Made by a program: the position numbers and the translations under genes. From an uncultured Rikenellaceae bacterium (GTDB taxonomy: Bacteria > Bacteroidota > Bacteroidia > Bacteroidales > Rikenellaceae), in NCBI GenBank assembly GCA_947037995.1, contig CAMQUV010000018.1, positions 1 to 10,392 on the forward strand: a stretch of 10,392 nt of DNA, written 5' to 3'. Below the pieces are notes generated by a model. That model worked only from the letters and a program-made list of their open reading frames with translations, was not told where the DNA came from and searched no databases. Of the stretch, positions 1 through 6,097 are shown in pieces (within the stretch, counting starts at the first letter, position 1; the number at the start of each line of letters is the position of its first letter).

Positions 1-1032
1 GGACTTGTGTTAGGACAGACGCAGGAGGTTGGAGGGACTTTTATTGACCAAACCAAGAATGTGGTCATCTCATTTTTAGCTGCTAGTGCAGTTATCGAGG
101 GAGAAATGACACTCGGTATGATGATGGCACTACAATATATTATTGGGCAACTTAACGCTCCGCTTTCTCAGTTTATACAGTTTATCCAAAGTACTCAGGA
201 TGCTAAAATCTCAATGGAGCGACTTAGTGAAATTCAAGAGAAAGACGACGAAGAGCCATCTGATAAAGATTTTGTTCGAGATATTCCCGACAATGCCGAC
301 ATCGTGTTTAAAGGGGTGTCGTTTCAGTATGATGGGCAGCATTCTCCCAAGGCTGTTAATGAATTAACTGTTACAATTCCATCAAATAAGGTGACTGCTA
401 TTGTTGGAGCATCGGGTAGTGGTAAGACAACTATGCTTAAAATGATGCTTGGTTTTTACCCTCCAATAGAGGGTGATATTTTATTAGGGGGGCGTAAGCT
501 CTCTCAATACAGTGCCTCTACATGGCGAAAAGCGTGTGGCTCTGTAATGCAGGAAGGGTATATATTTTCAGATACAATTGCAAACAATATTGGCGTGTCG
601 GACGAAGTGCCAAATATAGAGCGAGTGAAATATGCAACTGAAATTGCAAATATTGATGGTTATGTTGACGGCTTGCCATTGGGCTATAACACAAAGATTG
701 GTGCAGATGGTAGTGGATTGAGTACAGGGCAGAAACAGCGATTGCTCATAGCTCGTGCGGCTTATAAAGATGCTAAATTTCTGTTCTTTGACGAGGCGAC
801 AAATTCTCTCGATTCAAATAATGAAAGAACTATAATGGAACGACTAGAACGTTTGTTTAAAAACAAAACAGTTGTTGTGGTGGCTCATAGGCTATCAACG
901 GTTAAGAATGCTGATAATATCATTGTGCTAGATAATGGTGCTATCGTTGAACAAGGAACTCATAAAGAGTTGATAGCCACAAGATGCTATTATTATGAAC
1001 TTGTTAAGAATCAATTGGAGTTAGGAAACTAA
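1..1032 (+). CDS. ABC exporter, C-terminal part (bacteriocin/peptide-type, PCAT-like), cut by window edge
   Basis: This is the C-terminal half of an inner-membrane ABC exporter. The frame is open to base 1, so the GTG at base 7 is not the true start. Counting from that GTG, residues 15-60 look like the last membrane helices. The nucleotide-binding domain follows: Walker A GASGSGKT (134-141), Q-loop Gln182, signature LSTGQ (238-242), Walker B FLFFDE (258-263) and H-loop His294, so the ATPase is intact. An HlyD-type adaptor follows after 13 bases, which is the arrangement of peptidase-containing exporters that cleave double-glycine leaders and secrete bacteriocins or peptides. The N-terminal C39 peptidase domain would lie upstream of the window, so its presence is inferred. 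No double-glycine substrate peptide is visible nearby. Confidence 0.9.
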   Translation, partial: GLVLGQTQEVGGTFIDQTKNVVISFLAASAVIEGEMTLGMMMALQYIIGQLNAPLSQFIQFIQSTQDAKISMERLSEIQEKDDEEPSDKDFVRDIPDNADIVFKGVSFQYDGQHSPKAVNELTVTIPSNKVTAIVGASGSGKTTMLKMMLGFYPPIEGDILLGGRKLSQYSASTWRKACGSVMQEGYIFSDTIANNIGVSDEVPNIERVKYATEIANIDGYVDGLPLGYNTKIGADGSGLSTGQKQRLLIARAAYKDAKFLFFDEATNSLDSNNERTIMERLERLFKNKTVVVVAHRLSTVKNADNIIVLDNGAIVEQGTHKELIATRCYYYELVKNQLELGN

Positions 1033-1045
1033 AAAAAGACAGACC

Positions 1046-2356
1046 ATGCCAAATAGAGATAATTTTTACAGCGAAGATGTGCAAGCAATAATGGGTAAAG
1101 CCCCCTCTTGGGTCATAAGATGGGGAGTTACCGTTGTATTCGCCATATTTGGAGGGATTCTACTGGGGTGCTATTTTATTAAATACCCCGACATTATTAT
1201 ATCTCCTGCCGAAATAACGACGCATAATCCCCCCGTTGATTTAATTACTCGATATGATGGATTAATTGACACGCTATGTGTTGCAGATGGTGAAATAGTT
1301 GAGAACGGTGATTTAATTGCTGTGCTCGATAACACCTCGAACTGGAATGATGTACAATTCATTTCAGCGAAACTCAATGGGCTGTCACAAGCTAATAATT
1401 CTAGTATAGCGATCCAACCTTGGATTGCTGACAGATACAATCTAGGGGACTTGCAGATGAGTTTTTCTGCATTTCAGAAAAGTTGTAGAGATTACAATCA
1501 TTACATTGAAATTGAACATATCTCAAAAAAGAAGAGTCTGTTAACCGAGCAAATAATAAAAAACAAGGAGTATTACGTAAAACTACAAAAACAGTACGAG
1601 TATATTGAGAAGGATTTAGGACTTCAAAACAAATCTTTTCAACGAGATTCTATGTTATTTACGAAAGACGTTATTTCAGCATCTGAGTTTGAAATATCTT
1701 CACAACGATTGATTCAAAAGCAAAATTCCGAGTCGGGTTTTAATGCTACGCTTACATCTACTGAGCTTCAAATCATTCAGCTTGAGCAACAATTAGTAGA
1801 GCTGACTATACAGCATGAGAATGAAACTTCTGAATTTGAGCGAATTTTAACCCAAAGCTACCAGCATTTAACGGCCGAGATTGAACGGTGGAGACAGTTA
1901 TACACATTAATAGCTCCAATATCTGGCAAAATAACATTTGGGAGCTATTGGAGTGAAAATCAGCATATCAAAATAGGTGGTAAATTGGCAAGTATAGTTC
2001 CTCAAAGCGACGCTAAGGTTATCGGTAGGGTACAGATACCTTCGGCGGGATTCGGTAAAGTGAAAGTAGGGCAGATGGTAAACATTAAACTCAATGGCTA
2101 CCCTTATATGGAGTTTGGTGTCCTAAAAGGTAGGATTAGTTCACTCTCAGCCGTACCCGAACAAATGCAAACCCCAAATGGTACTTCTATTGTTTATATG
2201 GCAGAGGTAATCTTTCCAGAGGGTTTAAAAACGTCTTATAATAAGGAGTTGCCTATGATTCAGCAAATGAATGGTACTGCAGAAGTTATAACAGAAGATA
2301 TGCGCTTAATTTCGAGATTTATCTATCCGATTATTTCTCTCTTTAAAAATAGGTAA
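1046..2356 (+). CDS. HlyD-family periplasmic adaptor of the exporter
   Basis: This 436-aa membrane-fusion protein would link the inner-membrane exporter to an outer-membrane channel. A short cytoplasmic N-terminus is followed by one membrane helix (about 26-46). A split lipoyl-like domain has its first half at about 62-98 (RYDGLIDTLCVADGEIVENG) and its second half at about 286-320 (TLIAPISGKITFG). Between them, residues 155-285 are Gln/Glu/Lys-rich and coiled-coil-like. The C-terminal part (about 325-415) fits the beta-barrel region, with IPSAGFGKVKVGQMVNIKLN. Length and order are normal for the family. The ATG lies 13 bases after the ABC stop in an A-rich spacer without a Shine-Dalgarno sequence, so the two are probably co-transcribed. 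No outer-membrane TolC-like gene follows. Confidence 0.9.
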   Translation: MPNRDNFYSEDVQAIMGKAPSWVIRWGVTVVFAIFGGILLGCYFIKYPDIIISPAEITTHNPPVDLITRYDGLIDTLCVADGEIVENGDLIAVLDNTSNWNDVQFISAKLNGLSQANNSSIAIQPWIADRYNLGDLQMSFSAFQKSCRDYNHYIEIEHISKKKSLLTEQIIKNKEYYVKLQKQYEYIEKDLGLQNKSFQRDSMLFTKDVISASEFEISSQRLIQKQNSESGFNATLTSTELQIIQLEQQLVELTIQHENETSEFERILTQSYQHLTAEIERWRQLYTLIAPISGKITFGSYWSENQHIKIGGKLASIVPQSDAKVIGRVQIPSAGFGKVKVGQMVNIKLNGYPYMEFGVLKGRISSLSAVPEQMQTPNGTSIVYMAEVIFPEGLKTSYNKELPMIQQMNGTAEVITEDMRLISRFIYPIISLFKNR

Positions 2357-2374
2357 TAATAGGGAGGTGTAATT

Positions 2375-2440
2375 GTGTATGAGCATAATTGGATCGCAGG
2401 TTTTTTGAACAATTTCATCTTCTATTATTTAACTAGTTAA
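2375..2440 (+). CDS. possible 21-aa peptide ORF after the exporter
   Basis: A GTG codon preceded by GGGAGGTG (2371-2378 region overlaps the start; the core GGGAGG lies a few bases upstream) opens a 21-codon frame beginning YEHNWIAGFLNNFIF. The peptide is hydrophobic and aromatic. The purine-rich site is unusual for this genome, where most starts have none. It lies 18 bases after the adaptor stop and could be a co-transcribed peptide, but it has no double-glycine leader and may be chance. Not recognised. Confidence 0.2.
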   Translation: MYEHNWIAGFLNNFIFYYLTS

Positions 2441-2472
2441 AAAAAATTATCTTTTAGCGGCTAAAATTAACT
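2435..2472. repeat. AT-rich inverted repeat after the exporter operon
   Basis: TTTTAG-CGG-CTAAAA (2452-2466) is a perfect 6-bp stem with a 3-base loop. It is flanked by AGTTAA (2435-2440) and TTAACT (2467-2472), which are also complementary. It could end exporter transcription weakly, but it is AT-rich and has no T-run after it, so a terminator role is only a suggestion. Confidence 0.35.
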
Positions 2473-2660
2473 TTCCACTATTTTTGCCGTACTTAAACTA
2501 ATAAATAACGATTTGTTCAATTATCAGTATTGACAATTAATAGTGATATCGTTATGGGCGAAAATTACGAACTTTATTATTGTGATAATAAAAGGGTGTC
2601 GCTTTGAGTAATTACTGCAACTGAACCATATCTAGATTGTCAAATAATAGTACTGTTAAA

Positions 2661-2692
2661 TTTGCTTTGACAAGATATTTCCATTATCTTTG
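2661..2692 (+). promoter_or_regulatory. Bacteroidota-type promoter (TTTG / TATCTTTG)
   Basis: TTTG at 2661-2664 and TATCTTTG at 2685-2692 are 20 bases apart. This matches the known Bacteroides sigma-ABfr consensus (-33 TTTG, 19-21 bases, -7 TAnnTTTG). Transcription would start at about 2698. No sizeable gene lies within the next 500 bases, which makes its product a puzzle (see the candidate RNA). Confidence 0.7.
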
Positions 2693-2805
2693 TTGAGTAT
2701 GAATTGCAGTGATTTTCACAGCCAATACTCCTTAGAGACAAATTCGGGGACACGTTTTAGAAACAGTTATAAACACTTGAAATAGAGTAGAGTACAACGA
2801 TAAGT

Positions 2806-2823
2806 GTCGTTGCCCCTCTCTCC
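2806..2823 (+). other. tRNA-Ser-like 3' end, possible attachment-site core
   Basis: GTTGCCCCTCTCTCCGC resembles the T-arm and acceptor end of a bacterial tRNA-Ser, a common target of tyrosine integrases. The matching 5' acceptor half (a GGAGAGAGG-like stretch about 85-90 bases upstream) is absent and the T-loop GTTCGA is not conserved, so this is not a tRNA gene. It may be the core left at the far end of an integrated element. Approximate boundaries; weak evidence. Confidence 0.25.
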
Positions 2824-2829
2824 GCAGTT

Positions 2830-2848
2830 AGCCTTGACCGTCAAGGCT
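2830..2848. repeat. perfect 19-base palindrome
   Basis: AGCCTTGAC-C-GTCAAGGCT has 9-bp arms around one central base. As RNA the loop would be too tight for full pairing, but the outer 7-8 bp would form. As DNA it would suit a dimeric protein such as a recombinase accessory factor or repressor. It sits just after the tRNA-Ser-like end. Confidence 0.6.
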
Positions 2849-2860
2849 TTACGAATCAAA

Positions 2861-2881
2861 GGGACTAAATTAGGGACTAAA
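2861..2881 (+). repeat. direct repeat GGGACTAAA x2, 12-bp period
   Basis: GGGACTAAA occurs at 2861-2869 and 2873-2881, starting 12 bases apart. Its layout is mirrored by another 9-bp pair at 3023-3043 with the same period and the same ...TAAA ending. Short direct repeats next to attachment sites are typical arm-type binding sites of Bacteroides tyrosine integrases, so that role is inferred. Confidence 0.5.
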
Positions 2882-2902
2882 CCTACTTTAGTTCCTTTTT
2901 TT
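2873..2902 (+). terminator. intrinsic terminator in the junction region
   Basis: GGGACTAAA (2873-2881) pairs with TTTAGTTCC (2887-2895), 9 bp with one G-U pair and a 5-base loop, followed directly by seven T residues (2896-2902). It would stop transcription from the promoter at 2661-2692. Its left arm is also the second copy of a direct repeat, so the site may have two roles. Confidence 0.6.
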
Positions 2903-2952
2903 ATGTCCATACTTTAGGATTGATTAAGTGTTATTTGACTCAATAGATAATA

Positions 2953-2970
2953 CTACAAGACTTCTTGTAG
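2953..2970. repeat. perfect 8-bp inverted repeat
   Basis: CTACAAGA-CT-TCTTGTAG has 8-bp arms with a 2-base spacer and no T-run, so it is an operator-like or recombinase-site palindrome rather than a terminator. It lies between the two direct-repeat pairs of the junction. Confidence 0.5.
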
Positions 2971-3022
2971 GTGTACAATTAGTAAGTATGGGAGTTGACT
3001 AAGTTAAACGAGTAGGGTACTC

Positions 3023-3043
3023 GTGCGTAAAATGGTGCGTAAA
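3023..3043 (+). repeat. direct repeat GTGCGTAAA x2, 12-bp period
   Basis: GTGCGTAAA occurs at 3023-3031 and 3035-3043. The spacing equals that of the GGGACTAAA pair at 2861-2881, though the bases differ. It lies 50 bases before the integrase remnant, and is read here as arm-type sites for that integrase or its relative. Confidence 0.5.
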
Positions 3044-3089
3044 CCGTCATTTTCCAACCTCGTTACATATTTGTGTGTGTTTGTACTTT

Positions 3090-3206
3090 GATGGCGATAG
3101 CGGCAGTACTGTGACAGATATTTACATTGACTTTGACCGTAAAAAGGTCGACGAAGCCAACCGAAAAGTGATTGACTGGGTGGTGGGGAATAATACAAAT
3201 AAATAA
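3090..3206 (+). pseudogene. tyrosine integrase, C-terminal remnant only
   Basis: The frame ending at TAA 3204-3206 gives 38 residues including STVTDIYIDFDRKKVDEAN followed by RKVIDWV. This matches the tail of Bacteroidota tyrosine recombinases, where a T..IYIDFD-like segment carries the catalytic Tyr at its centre (here in DIYIDF) and a short helix closes the protein. The rest of the enzyme, including the Arg-His-x-x-Arg part, is missing. Upstream, the same frame stays open but does not resemble an integrase and contains the GTGCGTAAA repeats, so an internal deletion seems to have joined the region before the gene to its last codons. It cannot be active. Identification rests on remembered family motifs. 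Confidence 0.55.
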
Positions 3207-3224
3207 TTAAAATTATAAAATACA

Positions 3225-3866
3225 ATGAAAGATAATATTATAAACAATTTCACAAAAGCTCTGAATGAGTACACTTATTCCCAAAGCATCACGCCATCAA
3301 AAATGGTAACAGATAACACGCACCTGGAATTCATACGCTGCGCTACAATATTTCTTGAAGCAATAGTTAAAAAAGGAAAGTTTAAAGATGAATTTGAATA
3401 TACATATTCAGGGGGCTATTTTATTCACATCAACGCAAAATCAACTAAAACTGATAGTAAATTTCATTTAGGGTATTGTGGTGTATTCGGTGAACTTGTA
3501 TTTTCGACGGATATAACAAATGTAATAAATGTGCACAGCCTTAATGAGGAGTTTTTACTTGACTTTTTTTCAGTAGCTAATAAACATAATATTAAATATT
3601 ACGAATCAGAAAGTGGCATGACTGAAATTAAGCATCCTCAACTGAGACGGAGGAAAAATAGCAACCTTTTAAGATTTATGGGCAATTATTTTCTTGCAAG
3701 TGAGGAAGATAATGTATTCCATAATTATTGTTTTGGTCAATTTGATAAAACGTGGATGGTCACAGAAGATAAAACAATGGAGGATATTTTCGACGAGGCT
3801 TGCATATGTATGAAATGGTTCTATAAGTTCAATTATCACTTATGGAAGGCTGAAAGTAAAAAGTAA
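3225..3866 (+). CDS. unrecognised 213-aa protein
   Basis: No family recognised. There is no signal peptide and no membrane helix, so a soluble cytoplasmic protein is likely. It looks alpha/beta: helix-like at 1-52, strand-rich at 55-105 (EYTYSGGYFIHINA, then GVFGELVFSTD), helix-like at 106-121, and an aromatic-rich C-terminus (about 185-208: MEDIFDEACICMKWFYKFNYHLW). A basic stretch RRRK lies at 141-144. Five Cys residues (39, 85, 169, 193, 195) show no metal-site spacing. The ATG follows the integrase remnant by 18 bases, in an AT-rich start region. It is closed by its own terminator at 3926-3955, so it is separate from the downstream pair. It is strongly AT-rich, as expected of recently acquired cargo. 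Size and context would suit an immunity or accessory protein, but nothing in the sequence proves that. Confidence 0.7.
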   Translation: MKDNIINNFTKALNEYTYSQSITPSKMVTDNTHLEFIRCATIFLEAIVKKGKFKDEFEYTYSGGYFIHINAKSTKTDSKFHLGYCGVFGELVFSTDITNVINVHSLNEEFLLDFFSVANKHNIKYYESESGMTEIKHPQLRRRKNSNLLRFMGNYFLASEEDNVFHNYCFGQFDKTWMVTEDKTMEDIFDEACICMKWFYKFNYHLWKAESKK

Positions 3867-3925
3867 TTTCTGCTACAAATAGAATAGGTGTGTGACTTGT
3901 CACCCAACTCTGTCAATCAATAAGT

Positions 3926-3958
3926 AAAGCCACGTACAATTCAGTAAGTGGCTTTTGC
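3926..3958 (+). terminator. terminator after the 213-aa gene
   Basis: AAAGCCAC (3926-3933) pairs perfectly with GTGGCTTT (3948-3955) across a 14-base loop, followed by a short T-run. It lies 59 bases after the stop codon. In the rest of 3867-4160 I see only AT-rich sequence, including the palindrome TTTAATTAATTAAA at about 4136-4149, and no good TAnnTTTG promoter for the next gene. Confidence 0.6.
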
Positions 3959-4160
3959 TATTCCATTAGAACTATTGTATGCATTTATTTTGAACAAATA
4001 CAATAAAATAGTATGTATTGTCGATATTATTATATATATTACATTCTAGGTCGTATAAAAGGTTTAATTCGTGCTAATTCAAGTTTCCTGGCGGTTAATT
4101 GAGAGGGACTTTTGATATTATCTTACTAATACTCATTTAATTAATTAAAAAATCTCTATT

Positions 4161-4553
4161 ATGGCGACAAAAGCAACGTACACACTTGATACATTCAATA
4201 AAAATGACTTTATGTATTGGACAGTATCCTCACAAGCTGGCAGTAAAGCCACTATTATCCTCAAAGACGACAATAAAATTTATTTCACTGCTAAGAAAAC
4301 TGTTAGTGACTGGAACATATTAACACTTGGACAAGGCGGAGCCCAATATGAAGGAGGGCGAAACTTGCGCATTGAAATTGAGATATACGATCACCCCGAT
4401 ATCTATATCAAGCAGAGTATCAATGGCTATAATATCACTACTGATACGGCTGTTACTGTAGGCTCTGGATATAATATATGTGTCGAAGATCACAAAGACA
4501 ATGATTTTAATGATTATTTTATTAGTGTTGTGGCATGGAAGAAAAAAGGATAA
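4161..4553 (+). CDS. LecB/PA-IIL-like calcium-dependent lectin (putative)
   Basis: This 130-aa protein has no signal peptide and reads as a single beta-sandwich. Its C-terminus carries EDHKDNDFNDYF (109-120). This lines up with the calcium loop of Pseudomonas LecB, EDGTDNDYND, in which Glu95, Asp99, Asp101, Asn103 and Asp104 hold two calcium ions; the equivalents here are Glu109, Asp113, Asp115, Asn117 and Asp118. LecB also ends in Gly114, whose carboxylate completes the site of the partner subunit, and this protein ends in Gly130. The stretch SSQAGSKATIILKD (23-36) matches the LecB sugar-specificity region (N-SSG), with Gln-Ala-Gly in place of Ser-Ser-Gly. Caveat: the distance from the last Asp to the end is 12 residues instead of 10. 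The family predicts fucose/mannose binding, but the altered loop leaves the sugar open. A DUF6765-like gene follows 33 bases downstream. Confidence 0.6.
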   Translation: MATKATYTLDTFNKNDFMYWTVSSQAGSKATIILKDDNKIYFTAKKTVSDWNILTLGQGGAQYEGGRNLRIEIEIYDHPDIYIKQSINGYNITTDTAVTVGSGYNICVEDHKDNDFNDYFISVVAWKKKG

Positions 4554-4586
4554 TCAAACTACTACAAATATTAATAGCATAAGAAG

Positions 4587-5759
4587 ATGAACATTAATTT
4601 CCATTACTTTGTAATAAAAACAATTGCCCTTGAAGCGGGTATTCCAGAAAAAACTGCACAACAATTGGCAACTTATTCCCAAATGGTTGATGATTATGAT
4701 ATCTACAGCTCATTTAACGTAGATGATGTCCCTCTATACTCGAGACATTTGGCAACTAAAAATAAGATTCTTCCAGGCTGGACATTCTATCCGATCACTA
4801 CAGGATTCAATAGCTGGGGAGATATGTCACGACTTCTTCTTGAGAAATACCAAAAATCAATCACTATTCCATTTCACTTCATTACAACTAAGCCGCTTAA
4901 CCTATTTAGTGCTAATGTTCATCGTGAAGAATATCGCACTGAACCCACCAGACTCGATCGTGAATCACTAATTCAGAGTATGCTTATTAGTGCAAGGAAA
5001 GAACTTCATGAACTCACAGGCAATATGAATATAATGAGGGTCGGAATGCTATTGCATATTTTTGCTGATACGTATGCTCATCAGAAATTCTCCGGATTCA
5101 GAGGGTGGGAGAATCATAGCGTTGTTGAAGACGTACGTAATAGTTTTAGCTCTGTAGATATTACTAAAAACTATAAGTCAGCAGAAAAACTTCCTTCAGT
5201 CGGACACACCAATGTTTACCATGCGCCCGATGACACATTTATTAAGTTTAATATTAAGTTACGGCTTACTTCAGAGGATAATTATAATCTCAACTATGGC
5301 AGAAGTAATACTAGAGAATTCATAATCGCAGCAAGAGAAATATATGAGTACTTAGCAAGTTGTTTCTTCATTGATATAATGAATCCTGAGCAGTGGGAAT
5401 CTTTTACAAGAAAACTCATCCTAGGGTTTGCTTTACAAGAAAATACTACTAGCACTGATGATATTAATGCTCTATGCAAAAAATGGAGTAAATTATTCCC
5501 TGATTATGAGTATCATTACGATCCTAAAATGCTGACAAAATCTATTGCTCTTGCAGAGCCAACTAAGAATTTAACAAACTTATCCGATAGCGATTTAATC
5601 GAACTAATACTGTATGACGGTGATTCTGAGTACGTTGATAGTATGCTGCAAGTCAAGGATAACAACTTCTTTTTATTTAATGTTATTGCAAAAGAGATTC
5701 GTGACTGTGTAAATGGATTCTACACCCCTATAAATGCACTTGTTAACGAAGAAGATTAG
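4587..5759 (+). CDS. DUF6765-like protein with a possible metal-site fold
   Basis: This 390-aa soluble protein resembles the DUF6765 family, by remembered motifs. The N-terminus has NFHYFV and a residue pattern leading to SQMVDDYD (31-38). IPFHFIT (94-100) follows, then the hallmark MLLHIFADTYAHQKFSG (154-170), SVGHTN (204-209) and PDD (214-216). The recurring His and Asp residues (His6, Asp35/36, His97, His157, Asp161, His165, His207) look like metal ligands. The H-x3-D-x3-H helix recalls zinc-dependent phospholipase C and P1-nuclease folds, so a hydrolase is possible, but this is inference. Residues 260-390 are helical and less typical. There is no signal peptide. It lies 33 bases after the lectin gene, same strand, likely one transcript, ending before the terminator at 5813-5855. 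AT-rich like the lectin gene. Confidence 0.65.
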   Translation: MNINFHYFVIKTIALEAGIPEKTAQQLATYSQMVDDYDIYSSFNVDDVPLYSRHLATKNKILPGWTFYPITTGFNSWGDMSRLLLEKYQKSITIPFHFITTKPLNLFSANVHREEYRTEPTRLDRESLIQSMLISARKELHELTGNMNIMRVGMLLHIFADTYAHQKFSGFRGWENHSVVEDVRNSFSSVDITKNYKSAEKLPSVGHTNVYHAPDDTFIKFNIKLRLTSEDNYNLNYGRSNTREFIIAAREIYEYLASCFFIDIMNPEQWESFTRKLILGFALQENTTSTDDINALCKKWSKLFPDYEYHYDPKMLTKSIALAEPTKNLTNLSDSDLIELILYDGDSEYVDSMLQVKDNNFFLFNVIAKEIRDCVNGFYTPINALVNEED

Positions 5760-5812
5760 TACTGATTACCTTACATGTTCCCCAGGAGAATTAAAACCTA
5801 TATTAAAACCAA

Positions 5813-5855
5813 AAAAGAGAAACCCACACGCAATAAATAGCGGGGTTCCTCTTTT
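5813..5855. terminator. bidirectional intrinsic terminator
   Basis: AAAAGAG (5813-5819) pairs with CTCTTTT (5849-5855). Inside an A-C mismatch, AACCC (5821-5825) pairs with GGGTT (5843-5847), around a 17-base loop. The A-run on one side and T-run on the other let it work on both strands. It serves the lectin/DUF6765 unit from the left and the holin-like ORF from the right. Confidence 0.75.
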
Positions 5856-5875
5856 CTATTTAGATGCACGGCATT

Positions 5876-6097
5876 CTACCGCCCTCGTTTGCGCTCCTGG
5901 AGCTCCGCTGTCTTTGAACCACCGAACAGAAAGTCCGTGATAGTCCCTATCTTCATTGATATGGCCGTGAACACAGTAGTGAAGAACGCTATCGCCCAGT
6001 CGGGCGCTTCTACATAGTTCATAGTGAAGTAAGCGATAACGCCTATCATCCCACACAAAACAATGAAAACACTACTGCTGCTAACGCTTTGCGCCAT
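5876..6097 (-). CDS. holin-like small membrane protein (start uncertain)
   Basis: This reverse-strand frame encodes two hydrophobic segments, roughly VFIVLCGMIGVIAYFTMNYV and AIAFFTTVFTAISMKIG, joined by VEAPDW. It ends in DFLFGGSKTAELQERKRGR, a charged tail after FGGSK. Two close membrane helices with a basic tail and an FGGSK-like turn resemble small holin-like proteins of Bacteroidota prophages; this is pattern memory, not a proven match. Starts are possible at 6121, 6097 (chosen, giving a full first helix) or 6049. The first two overlap the divergent lipoprotein gene that begins at 6063, and the third would cut the first helix. It stands next to other decayed lysis genes and ends 20 bases before the shared terminator. 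Confidence 0.5.
   Translation of the reverse strand: MAQSVSSSSVFIVLCGMIGVIAYFTMNYVEAPDWAIAFFTTVFTAISMKIGTITDFLFGGSKTAELQERKRGR

Larger units (their letters stand above)
2698..2902 (+). ncRNA. candidate structured small RNA of about 200 nt (or a mobile-element end)
   Basis: The stretch runs from a consensus promoter to an intrinsic terminator and contains no convincing gene, only a 28-codon ORF at 2699-2785. It holds several hairpins. GAGTAT/ATACTC (2695-2700/2725-2730) encloses GTGA-TTT-TCAC (2709-2719). CAACGA/TCGTTG is a 6-bp stem with a 6-base loop just before the tRNA-like end. A perfect 19-base palindrome lies at 2830-2848, and the terminator stem at 2873-2895. This is what a small regulatory RNA gene looks like. 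The rival reading is that the hairpins and repeats are DNA sites of an integrase. No RNA family was recognised. Confidence 0.3.

Noticed and set aside
1171..1440. Reverse-strand 89-aa ORF inside the adaptor gene
   Set aside because: It is wholly antisense to a well-supported HlyD gene and shows no protein features.
2735..2823. A complete tRNA-Ser ending in CTCTCTCCGC
   Set aside because: No complementary 5' acceptor, D-arm or anticodon arm is found at the right distance, and the T-loop GTTCGA is not conserved. Only the 3' end looks tRNA-like.
3004..3225. Reverse-strand 73-aa ORF
   Set aside because: It is antisense to the integrase tail and the repeat pair, has no family features, and the forward reading is convincing.
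4111..4137. Promoter for the lectin gene starting from TTTG at 4111
   Set aside because: No TAnnTTTG box follows at 19-21 bases; the best candidate has the wrong spacing and sequence.
5734..5940. Forward 68-aa ORF across the convergent terminator
   Set aside because: It overlaps the end of the DUF6765-like gene, translates the terminator hairpin and has no protein-like features.
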